Below, piece after piece: positions 1 through 6,934 of a stretch of 40,113 nt of DNA (position 1 is the first letter of the stretch; every line of letters begins with the position of its first letter). Origin of the DNA: Hyphomicrobiales bacterium (lineage in GTDB: Bacteria > Pseudomonadota > Alphaproteobacteria > Rhizobiales > Rhizobiaceae); assembly GCA_900469445.1 (NCBI GenBank), contig UBXM01000042.1, positions 1 to 40,113 on the forward strand. The letters run 5' to 3'. The notes beneath the pieces were generated by a model. It did not search any database and was not told where the DNA came from. It saw nothing but the letters and a program-made list of their open reading frames with translations. The position numbers and the translations under genes are program-made.

Positions 1-213
1 ATCGAGTTTACCGCCAATCCTTACGAGGCGGCGGAAGGTGCGGATGTCGCGGTTCTCGTCACCGAATGGAACGAGTTCCGGGCGCTCGATCTCGACCGCT
101 TGAAGGCGATCATGAAAGCGCCGGTCTTCGTCGACCTGCGCAATGTCTACCGCGCCCAGCAGGTAGAACCGTATGGGTTTGCCTATCACGGCGTAGGCAA
201 AGACCACGCCTGA
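1..213 (+). CDS. ugd: UDP-glucose 6-dehydrogenase, C-terminal end (partial at 5' edge)
   Basis: The window opens inside this gene: 70 codons and a TGA stop are visible. The enzyme oxidises UDP-glucose to UDP-glucuronate in the cytoplasm, a precursor for acidic surface polysaccharides. The visible part is the C-terminal UDP-binding domain, with the typical run LVTEWNEFRALDL followed by VFVDLRNVY and a final GFAYHGVGK. In Sinorhizobium the homologue is called rkpK and is needed for K-antigen and LPS, which fits the rkpAGH genes a few kb downstream, although katG on the opposite strand lies between. The catalytic Cys and the NAD-binding Rossmann domain lie outside the window, so intactness cannot be judged. 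Confidence in family is high. Confidence 0.9.
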   Translation: MEFTANPYEAAEGADVAVLVTEWNEFRALDLDRLKAIMKAPVFVDLRNVYRAQQVEPYGFAYHGVGKDHA

Positions 214-249
214 GCAGGCTTCAACGGCAATCAATCCAGCATCAAGACC

Positions 250-277
250 GTCTCCGTCCATATCACCGGACGGAGAC
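250..277 (+). terminator. Perfect hairpin downstream of the UDP-glucose dehydrogenase gene
   Basis: A 10-bp perfect stem (250-259 with 268-277) encloses an 8-nt loop, 36 bases after the stop at 213. No T-run follows on the + strand, so it is either a weak terminator or a 3'-end stabilising structure. Confidence 0.45.
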
Positions 278-307
278 AGCGATCATTGCCTGATCATTCG
301 CGATCAG

Positions 308-343
308 GAAAAAGGTTCCGGGCCAGAAAACCCACCCGGAACC
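308..343 (-). terminator. Intrinsic terminator of katG
   Basis: On the minus strand, 9 bases beyond the katG stop, a 9-bp stem GGTTCCGGG/CCCGGAACC (314-322 with 335-343) is followed by a run of T (A-run on + just before 314). This is the usual Rho-independent layout. Confidence 0.8.
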
Positions 344-352
344 AATATTCGA

Positions 353-2542
353 TCAGACCAGATCGAAACGATCGGCGTTCATCACCTTCACCCATGCCGT
401 GACGAAGTCCTTGACGAACTTTTCCTTGGCGTCGGACTGGGCGTAGACTTCCGCGATGGCCCGGAGTTGCGAATGCGACCCGAAGATCAGATCGACCCGT
501 GTGCCGGTCCACTTCAGCTCGTTCGAATGGCGATCGCGACCTTCGTAAATGCCGGTTTCACCAGCCTTCGGCGTCCAGACCGTTGCCATGTCCAGAAGGT
601 TGACGAAGAAGTCGTTCGTCAGCGCTTCCGGCTTGTCGGTGAAGACACCATGCTGCGGCGCGCCTGCCTTCAGAACGCGTAGGCCAGCGAGCAGGACCGT
701 CATCTGCGGCGCCGTCAGTGTCAGCAACTGCGCACGATCGACCAGGGCTTCTTCAGCCTTGAGGAACTGAAGGCGCTTGGTGTTGACGTAGTTACGGAAA
801 CCATCGACGCGTGGCTCCAGCGCTGCGAAGGACGCGGTGTCGGTCTGTTCCTGCGAGGCATCGCTACGACCTGGCGTCACCGGCACGACGATATTGTGAC
901 CTCCAGCCTTCGCCGCCTTTTCGACGCCGACAGCGCCCGCCAGTACGATCAGGTCTGCCAGCGAGATCTTCTTGGATCCCGCATTGGCGGCATTGAAAGC
1001 CTGCTGGATGCCTTCGAGAACGCCGAGCACCTTGGCGAGCTGTTCCGGCTGGTTGGCTTCCCAGTTCTTCTGCGGCTCAAGGCGGATACGGGCACCATTG
1101 GCACCGCCGCGCTTGTCCGAACCACGGAAGCTCGAGGCGGACGCCCAGGCGGTCGAGACCAGCTCCTGAACCGAAAGACCGGTCGCCAGAACTTTTTCCT
1201 TCAGCGAGGCAATGTCCGCATCATCAACCAGCGGATGGTCGACGGCCGGAATGACGTCCTGCCAGATGAGGTCTTCAGCCGGCACTTCCGGACCGAGGTA
1301 ACGAACCTTCGGCCCCATGTCGCGATGGGTCAGCTTGAACCAGGCGCGTGCGAAGGCATCGGCGAATTCGGCCGGGTTTTCGAGGAAGCGGCGCGAGATC
1401 TTCTCGTAGATCGGGTCGAAACGCAGCGCCAGATCGGAGGTGAGCATGGTCGGGCGATGCTTCTTTGCACCGTCGAACGCATCCGGCACGGAGGCGTCCG
1501 CGTCCTTGGCCACCCACTGATGCGCACCGGCCGGGCTCTTGGTCAGCTCCCATTCGAAACCGAAGAGGTTTTCGAAGAAGTAGTTGCTCCACTGGGTCGG
1601 CGTCTGGGACCAGGTGACTTCCAGACCGCTGCCGATCGCATCGCGACCGACGCCGCTATTGAACTTGCTCGACCAGCCAAGGCCCTGGGCTTCCAGTTCG
1701 CCGCCTTCCGGATCGATACCGACGAAGGAGGGATCGCCCGCGCCATGGGTCTTTCCGAATGTATGGCCACCGGCGATCAGCGCCACGGTTTCCTCGTCAT
1801 TCATCGCCATGCGGGCGAAGGTGTCGCGGATATCGCGAGCGGATGCGAGCGGATCGGGATTGCCGTTCGGGCCTTCCGGGTTGACATAGATGAGACCCAT
1901 CTGCACGGCACCGAGCGGTTCGGCCAGTTCGCGCTCGCCGCTGTAACGCTCGTCGCCCAGCCAGGTGCCTTCGGGGCCCCAGTAAAGCTCTTCCGGCTCC
2001 CAGACATCGGCGCGGCCACCGGCGAAACCGAAGGTCTTGAAGCCCATCGATTCGAGCGCGACATTGCCGGTGAGGATCAGCAGGTCGGCCCAGGAAATCT
2101 TGTTGCCGTATTTCTGCTTGATCGGCCACAGAAGGCGGCGGGCCTTGTCGAGGTTGACGTTATCGGGCCAGCTGTTGAGCGGGGCAAAACGCTGCTGGCC
2201 CATGCCGGCGCCACCACGGCCATCGGTGATGCGATAGGTGCCGGCGCTGTGCCACGCCATGCGGATGAACAGGCCACCATAATGGCCGAAATCGGCCGGC
2301 CACCATTCCTGGCTGTCGGTCATCAGCGCATGCAGATCCTGCTTCAGCGCTTCGAGATCGAGCGATTTGAACTCCTCGGCATAATCGAAGGACTTGCCCA
2401 TCGGATCAGAAAGCGACGAATGGCCGTGCAGGATCTGAACATTCAGCTGGTTCGGCCACCAGTCGTTATTGGATCGTCCGCGCGGGGTGTTGCCGTGGGC
2501 GACGGGACACTTACCGCTATTTTCGCTAGACTTGGCATCCAT
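353..2542 (-). CDS. katG: Catalase-peroxidase KatG
   Basis: A bifunctional haem enzyme of 729 residues that removes hydrogen peroxide by catalase and peroxidase activity in the cytoplasm. Family hallmarks are all present: distal pocket R94, W97 and H98 in IRMAWHSAG, proximal haem ligand H260 in AGGHTFGKTHG, and the residues that form the Met-Tyr-Trp cross-link needed for catalase activity (W97, Y219 in the GLIYVNPEGP stretch, M245 in FARMAMNDE). Numbering runs exactly ten below the Mycobacterium tuberculosis enzyme, where these residues are W107, Y229 and M255. The length is normal for the family, covering the active N-terminal and the haem-free C-terminal peroxidase domains. The ATG is preceded by AAGGAG at good spacing. 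No oxyR gene lies next to it, unlike in many proteobacteria, so the regulator must be elsewhere. Confidence 0.97.
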   Translation of the reverse strand: MDAKSSENSGKCPVAHGNTPRGRSNNDWWPNQLNVQILHGHSSLSDPMGKSFDYAEEFKSLDLEALKQDLHALMTDSQEWWPADFGHYGGLFIRMAWHSAGTYRITDGRGGAGMGQQRFAPLNSWPDNVNLDKARRLLWPIKQKYGNKISWADLLILTGNVALESMGFKTFGFAGGRADVWEPEELYWGPEGTWLGDERYSGERELAEPLGAVQMGLIYVNPEGPNGNPDPLASARDIRDTFARMAMNDEETVALIAGGHTFGKTHGAGDPSFVGIDPEGGELEAQGLGWSSKFNSGVGRDAIGSGLEVTWSQTPTQWSNYFFENLFGFEWELTKSPAGAHQWVAKDADASVPDAFDGAKKHRPTMLTSDLALRFDPIYEKISRRFLENPAEFADAFARAWFKLTHRDMGPKVRYLGPEVPAEDLIWQDVIPAVDHPLVDDADIASLKEKVLATGLSVQELVSTAWASASSFRGSDKRGGANGARIRLEPQKNWEANQPEQLAKVLGVLEGIQQAFNAANAGSKKISLADLIVLAGAVGVEKAAKAGGHNIVVPVTPGRSDASQEQTDTASFAALEPRVDGFRNYVNTKRLQFLKAEEALVDRAQLLTLTAPQMTVLLAGLRVLKAGAPQHGVFTDKPEALTNDFFVNLLDMATVWTPKAGETGIYEGRDRHSNELKWTGTRVDLIFGSHSQLRAIAEVYAQSDAKEKFVKDFVTAWVKVMNADRFDLV

Positions 2543-2886
2543 GACTATCTCCTTCCAATCGTTGTTATGTCGTGGCGGAAGCCTGGGCCGGATATGCTGC
2601 CCCGGCGTTTCCGCGATCGTGTTTCCGTGAGGTTAAGCTGGTGCAGTTCCTCATCTGGGCAAATCAAATAACTGGATTTTTCAATAGTTTTAAGTTGGAT
2701 TTATGGATTGCATCGATAGGAAAAACGTATCAACCTATAAGATCCGCCAACTCGTGACCAGTCATCGTGATTGCGCGGTTCGCTTTGAACTTGCCTGGAT
2801 TGAATGGTATAAGATCAACGAGGAGTTTTTTCGCGGCAACCGTTAGCGCCGCGTTGGATCCGGGCTTCGCAAATTCACCTCGAGCC
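2543..2886. other. Divergent intergenic region between katG and the downstream membrane protein gene
   Basis: 344 bases hold the promoters of katG (leftward) and of the gene starting at 2887. A clearly AT-rich patch at about 2665-2745 is the likely promoter core. I could not fit the tetrameric spacing of an OxyR site or a convincing -35/-10 pair. The frame of the downstream gene stays open back to a GTG at 2767, but that stretch has no ribosome binding site and is probably not translated. Confidence 0.5.
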
Positions 2887-3726
2887 ATGGATCCTATGGC
2901 CACTCGCTCCTACCATCGGATGGCCACTTCACCACCCCGACCGGCGAAACGCTGGCCGCTGATGTTGCTGGTTATCGCCGTCATTGCGGGGGTGGCCGCG
3001 ACGGTGCTGCTTGCGAATGAACAGCGAAATTTCAAGACGCTTGCGCAGTTTCTCGGCATGCCGCGATCAAGCCCTGCCGCGGTCCAGCCTCCCGCACTGA
3101 AGGCAAGCGAAGCACCACGGGTGTCCACACCCACGCCGCGATGGCCCTGGCCCGGTTTCGCCACCATGCCCGGACCTATAGAGCCCGCGCCGACTCCCGC
3201 AGACATGTGCAGCACACAGGCGGCAGGCGCTCACGAAATACCGGCCTTTGCCGAATCGGAACAAGGCGGTTGGGAATGCTCGATGCTGCTGGATAGCCTC
3301 GGCGCAAACCGTTCAGCGTCATTGTTCCTGCTTGCGCGCGGACCGATACATGCGCCGGCGAACAATATTTACGTGAAATTCAATCTTGCCGAAGGAAAGC
3401 TGGACGGCGACCTTGCCGCACAAGCCCTCGCCTTCTTCCGTCTGGCCGCCTCGATGCCACGCGATCCGTCTCTCACCGATCGACTGAGCAAAATGCTGAC
3501 CAGCAAGGGCGACTTCTATTTCTTCGCCGGATACCAAAGCTTGACGTTTCGACAGGAGGCCGGCACCCCGGGACAATATAATCTGATCGGCATCGATCGG
3601 ACATCGGAGACTGCCATGGGTCATCCGAGGCGGTGGCCGATGGGGCGGCGAACCGCCATATCCATACAGGACACAAAGGTGGGAAGGCTCCCGCGTCTCT
3701 TAACCTTGCCTGCAGGAAGTGATTGA
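2887..3726 (+). CDS. Single-pass membrane protein of unknown function (paralogue of the gene at 16078)
   Basis: 279 residues from the ATG at 2887. I do not recognise a named family. Visible: a short charged N-terminus, one transmembrane helix at about residues 24-43 (WPLMLLVIAVIAGVAATVLL), a proline-rich linker, then a soluble domain that should be periplasmic. The motif EQRNFKTLAQFLGM directly follows the helix; the domain carries two cysteines (C108, C131, the latter in GGWECSM). The product of 16078-16926 has the same layout: helix at 24-42, DGRNYRRLVTWLGM, C111 and C131 in GGEWECLF, then similar spacing of LG, RG, D-x-L and YNLI-type segments. The match of helix position and of C131 in both proteins is the reason for choosing 2887 over the upstream GTG at 2767. 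The two cysteines could form a disulfide. Function unknown; the position beside capsule genes suggests an envelope role. Confidence 0.75.
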   Translation: MDPMATRSYHRMATSPPRPAKRWPLMLLVIAVIAGVAATVLLANEQRNFKTLAQFLGMPRSSPAAVQPPALKASEAPRVSTPTPRWPWPGFATMPGPIEPAPTPADMCSTQAAGAHEIPAFAESEQGGWECSMLLDSLGANRSASLFLLARGPIHAPANNIYVKFNLAEGKLDGDLAAQALAFFRLAASMPRDPSLTDRLSKMLTSKGDFYFFAGYQSLTFRQEAGTPGQYNLIGIDRTSETAMGHPRRWPMGRRTAISIQDTKVGRLPRLLTLPAGSD

Positions 3727-3786
3727 ATATCGACAAATTTGCGAATATCTGCAATATGTTAACCCTCCTTTAGGGACGGTTTCCCA

Positions 3787-3814
3787 TTGTCGATGGCATG
3801 TTCCTGTCTATAAT
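3787..3814 (+). promoter_or_regulatory. Candidate sigma-70 promoter for the phosphatase gene
   Basis: TTGTCG at 3787-3792 and a perfect TATAAT at 3809-3814 are separated by 16 bases. Transcription would start about 20 bases before the ATG at 3841, so this gene is probably expressed separately from the one ending at 3726. Confidence 0.6.
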
Positions 3815-3840
3815 TAGCCTGTCTACGATTGGCGGCATCA

Positions 3841-4626
3841 ATGCGTAAACTCATCGGCTGGATGAAGGGGCGCCCAACTGGCCAGCCCTCCCCGCCTGCC
3901 CGACGCCGGATAGATCTGGGTGACGAACCCGCCAGCTATCCGATCTACGCGATCGGTGATGTGCATGGCTGTCTGAACGAACTACAGCAGGCCGAAGCAC
4001 GCATAGCCGAAGACATCGCCAGAACGGGACGCCCCGGAATGATCGTGTTTCTGGGAGACTATGTGGATCGTGGCCCAAGCTCCCGCCAGGTCATCGAACA
4101 TCTGCAGAGGCCGAGCGAGCTGGGCCTGCGCAGGCTTCCGCTCTGCGGCAATCACGACGATATTTTCAGCAAGTTCATCAACGAGCCGGAGCTTTATACC
4201 GATTGGCTCAGACTCGGCGGAGAACAGACCTTGCTCTCCTATGGGGTAGATATCCGCCAGCTCAGCGCCGGGAAAAAGGACTGGCTGAGCGACCTCAGAC
4301 AGGTGCTAGCCGAGGCCATTCCGGCAAGTCACAAGCAGTTTTTGGCCAATCTTCCAATCTGCCTGAAGATCGGAAAAATCGTTTTCGTCCATGCCGGCCT
4401 GCGCCCTAGGGTGGCGCTGAACGAACAGAGCGATGAAGACCTGATGTGGATTAGAGAGCCGTTTTTAAGCCAGGGGCCCGGCCAACCGCTGCTGGTCGTC
4501 CACGGGCACACGCCGCAACCGACACCGGATATCAGCATGGGCCGTATCGGGATCGACACGGGCGCCTATTACAGCGGCAAGCTGACCGTGCTCAAGATCG
4601 ACGGCGGCCAAAAGGCCTTTGTCTGA
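3841..4626 (+). CDS. PPP-family metallophosphatase (serine/threonine phosphatase type)
   Basis: 261 residues from the ATG at 3841. The protein carries every metal-binding signature of the PPP phosphoesterase superfamily: GDVHG (residues 39-43), GDYVDRG (72-78), GNHD (103-106), then HAGLRP and HGHTPQP toward the C-terminus, which supply the remaining metal-binding histidines. Members dephosphorylate phosphoproteins or, in the ApaH branch, cleave diadenosine tetraphosphate; the sequence alone does not decide the substrate. The length and compact form fit the bacterial Ser/Thr phosphatases. No signal peptide is visible, so it is cytoplasmic. It is convergent with rkpH, the two stops being separated only by a palindromic repeat. 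A TTG in frame at 3829 is an alternative start, but neither start has a strong ribosome binding site; the ATG is preferred. Confidence 0.88.
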   Translation: MRKLIGWMKGRPTGQPSPPARRRIDLGDEPASYPIYAIGDVHGCLNELQQAEARIAEDIARTGRPGMIVFLGDYVDRGPSSRQVIEHLQRPSELGLRRLPLCGNHDDIFSKFINEPELYTDWLRLGGEQTLLSYGVDIRQLSAGKKDWLSDLRQVLAEAIPASHKQFLANLPICLKIGKIVFVHAGLRPRVALNEQSDEDLMWIREPFLSQGPGQPLLVVHGHTPQPTPDISMGRIGIDTGAYYSGKLTVLKIDGGQKAFV

Positions 4627-4627
4627 A

Positions 4628-4704
4628 AGGGCGTCACGCTTTAGCGCCTTGTTTCTACGCGTGTCGTTATCCCGAAACCGGCGACCACTTTCGGGAGACA
4701 CGCT
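4628..4704. repeat. RIME-like rhizobial intergenic palindrome
   Basis: The spacer between two convergent genes consists of a nested palindrome: outer arms GCGTGTC/GACACGC (4659-4665 with 4697-4703) and inner arms CCCGAAA/TTTCGGG (4671-4677 with 4689-4695). The core GTCGTTATCCCGAAACCG matches what I recall of the Rhizobium-specific intergenic mosaic element (RIME). It ends right at the stop codon of rkpH and may act as a two-way transcription stop. Confidence 0.7.
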
Positions 4705-5490
4705 CTATCTGCGTGACTTCAAACGATACCAGATTTCGATAAAGGGTCTTGCAAGAGGACCGAACAGGCCAAGCGCTGCAATCGACGCCGTGAAATAGAC
4801 ATGGGCGCTGCGGCGATCGATGCCGGCGACGGTCTTTTCGGCGATTTCCTCTGCCGGCCTCGGCCTGATGCGGCCCATCAGCAGCTCGGCCTCTTTCGGC
4901 CGGCTCTTAAGCTCGCGGGAAAGTTGAGGCGTGTCGGTGTCGGGCGGGAAGCAAATGCCGACAGATACGCCCGTACCTGTTGCTTCCAGCCGCAGGGCAT
5001 CGGCAAAACCGACAAGCGCCGATTTCGAACCGCAATAGGCGGAATAAGCGGGAATACCGATGAAGGCTGCGGCAGACGAGACGATCATGATACGTCCCTG
5101 CCCGCGGCGTCTCATGCCTGAATAGACAGGCCGCACGACGTTTGCCACGCCGACGAAATTGGTTTGCCATTGCGCATCAAAGAGATCCGGTGCCTGCTCG
5201 TGGAACCAGCCCGGCTCGACGATGCCTGCCGAGGCGACGAGAATATCGCATGGTCCGTGGGCTGCCTCGCAGGCTTCGATTGCAGCCGAGATTTCGACGG
5301 GAATTGCGGCGTCGGCTGCGACGGAAAAGACTTTCGCTTTTCCGCCGGATGCCTGCTCGATTTGCCTGCGGGCCGCGTCCAGACGGTCGAGGTTGCGGGC
5401 GATCAGGGAAACCGAGGCCCCGCGTCGCGCATAAATCCTTGCGACTTCAAGGCCGATGCCGCTCGATCCTCCGGTTACGACGACATGCAT
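4705..5490 (-). CDS. rkpH: RkpH: 3-ketosphinganine-reductase-like short-chain dehydrogenase
   Basis: 261 residues. A classical SDR: cofactor loop TGGSSGIG at 6-13, catalytic S139, Y152 and K156 in the YCGSK stretch. The segment FPPDTDTP (181-188) is the signature of 3-ketodihydrosphingosine reductases rather than of general SDRs, and the C-terminal region (about 231-256) is hydrophobic, as in that family's membrane-associated members. In the operon it follows rkpG by 16 bases, with GGGAG before its ATG. The expected reaction is NADPH reduction of the 3-keto group on the amino-ketone made by RkpG. In Sinorhizobium, rkpH belongs to the rkpGHIJ genes required for K-antigen; here no rkpI or rkpJ follows and the operon ends at a RIME-like palindrome. 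The symbol rests on family and gene order; substrate is inferred. Confidence 0.85.
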   Translation of the reverse strand: MHVVVTGGSSGIGLEVARIYARRGASVSLIARNLDRLDAARRQIEQASGGKAKVFSVAADAAIPVEISAAIEACEAAHGPCDILVASAGIVEPGWFHEQAPDLFDAQWQTNFVGVANVVRPVYSGMRRRGQGRIMIVSSAAAFIGIPAYSAYCGSKSALVGFADALRLEATGTGVSVGICFPPDTDTPQLSRELKSRPKEAELLMGRIRPRPAEEIAEKTVAGIDRRSAHVYFTASIAALGLFGPLARPFIEIWYRLKSRR

Positions 5491-5506
5491 GGCCGCGCTC
5501 CCGAAC

Positions 5507-6934
5507 TCAGTTGTTGGGTGCCTGGAGCAGCGGCGAGAGCTGCATCATCTTTTCCATGTCAAGCGACGCCAGGCCGAACTTGCGTTCCTCCAGGCTTTTC
5601 AGGCGGCGCGCAGTTGCCTCGACAGCGTGGCGGATCTGTTCGTCCGTGTGATTGCAGGTGATGAAGAAACGCAGCCTTGCCTGCCCTTCCGGTACGGCCG
5701 GATGGATGATTGGCAATGCGTTGACGCCCTCTTCCAGAAGCTCGTTCGACAGCTGAACGGCCCGAAGCGAGTCACCCACGAGAACCGGGACGACCGAAAA
5801 GCCGACGCTGAGGCCAGTGTCGAGACCGGCCTTCTTTGCCTCGTCCAGAAACAGCGCACCGTTGCGGTGGAGCTTTTCCGTCCGCTCCGGCTCGTTACGC
5901 AGGATGTCGAGACCGGCCTTGGCTGCCGAGGCCAGTACCGGCGCCAGACCGACGCTGTAAACGAAGCCGCCCGCCTCGGCCTTAAGGATATCGGCCAGCG
6001 CCTGCGAACCGGCAATATAACCGCCGCAGCTGGATGTCGTCTTGGACAGCGTACCCATCCAGATGTCGACTTCCTGCGGATCGACGTCAAAATGTTCGAA
6101 CGTGCCCCTGCCCGTCTTGCCGAGAACGCCGAGCGCATGGGCCTCGTCGACCATCAGCCAGAAACCGTAGCGGCTGCGCAATTCCAGAAGTTTCGGCAGG
6201 TCGGCGATATCGCCGTCCATCGAATAGACACCCTCGACGATGACGAGAACACGACGGAAGTCAGAAGACAGCGTCTTCAATACGGTTTCGAGATTGTCGA
6301 CGTCGTTGTGACGGAACAGCCGGCGCGTGGCGCCCGACTGCTTGATGCCGGCCAGCGCGCTGTTGTGAATGAATTCGTCATGCACGACGAGATCCTGCGG
6401 GCCGACGAGACAGCTGATCGCTGCGACATTGGTCAGGTAACCGCTGACGAAGCAGACCGCCGCCTCGACGCCGTAAACCTCAGCAAGCGTTACCTCGAGT
6501 TCGGTATGGACGGGACGCTCACCGGCGACCAGACGGCTGGCGGAAGCGGAAATGCCGTACCGGTCGATCGCTTCCTTGGCGCTGCTCGTCACCGAAGGAT
6601 CGGTGTTGGTGCCGAGATAATCGTAGGAGGCGAAATTGGCGAAGTTTTTGCCACCCATGACCGTCGTGGCACCGGCCGCCATATCGTGCGAGCGGTAAAA
6701 GGGATTGTCGACGCCGATCAGTTCACCGACCTTGCGCTGCGTCAAAACCCGCTGATATTCGGGAAGCTGGTCGAATTTCGGGCTCTGACGAAGCGGAGCC
6801 TGCGGCTGACGGTTCAGGCGGGCTTCCCGATTACGGCCAGAGACTTCACTCGTCTGTCGCATCTTTTCCAGAAAACCGAGCTTGGCGCCTCCGGTGGGAG
6901 GCGCGCTGGTTTCCGGCTTGTCTTTCTTTGTCAC
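5507..6934 (-). CDS. rkpG: RkpG: PLP-dependent alpha-oxoamine synthase (serine palmitoyltransferase / AONS family)
   Basis: 475 residues from a GTG at 6934 that overlaps the rkpA stop (GTGA), so translation is probably coupled. Fold-type I PLP enzyme: the cofactor lysine is K298 in TLSKTTSSCGGY, D263 and H266 lie in VDEAHALG, and residues 99-107 (ANFASYDYLG) are typical of the alpha-oxoamine synthases. These enzymes join an acyl thioester to an amino acid with loss of CO2, giving an amino-ketone. The protein is longer than 8-amino-7-oxononanoate synthase (about 385) because of an N-terminal extension of about 60 residues rich in R, P and Q before the catalytic domain. Placed between an ACP-ending synthase without thioesterase and a ketosphinganine-reductase-like SDR, it most likely takes the chain directly from RkpA. 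The amino acid used cannot be read from sequence. Confidence 0.88.
   Translation of the reverse strand: MTKKDKPETSAPPTGGAKLGFLEKMRQTSEVSGRNREARLNRQPQAPLRQSPKFDQLPEYQRVLTQRKVGELIGVDNPFYRSHDMAAGATTVMGGKNFANFASYDYLGTNTDPSVTSSAKEAIDRYGISASASRLVAGERPVHTELEVTLAEVYGVEAAVCFVSGYLTNVAAISCLVGPQDLVVHDEFIHNSALAGIKQSGATRRLFRHNDVDNLETVLKTLSSDFRRVLVIVEGVYSMDGDIADLPKLLELRSRYGFWLMVDEAHALGVLGKTGRGTFEHFDVDPQEVDIWMGTLSKTTSSCGGYIAGSQALADILKAEAGGFVYSVGLAPVLASAAKAGLDILRNEPERTEKLHRNGALFLDEAKKAGLDTGLSVGFSVVPVLVGDSLRAVQLSNELLEEGVNALPIIHPAVPEGQARLRFFITCNHTDEQIRHAVEATARRLKSLEERKFGLASLDMEKMMQLSPLLQAPNN

Noticed and set aside
2660..2745. Possible OxyR site upstream of katG
   Set aside because: ATAG and CTAT words occur, but not with the 7-base spacers of the four-tetramer OxyR site.
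2767..2886. N-terminal extension of the membrane protein gene from a GTG at 2767
   Set aside because: No ribosome binding site, and starting at 2887 aligns the helix and the WEC cysteine exactly with the paralogue.
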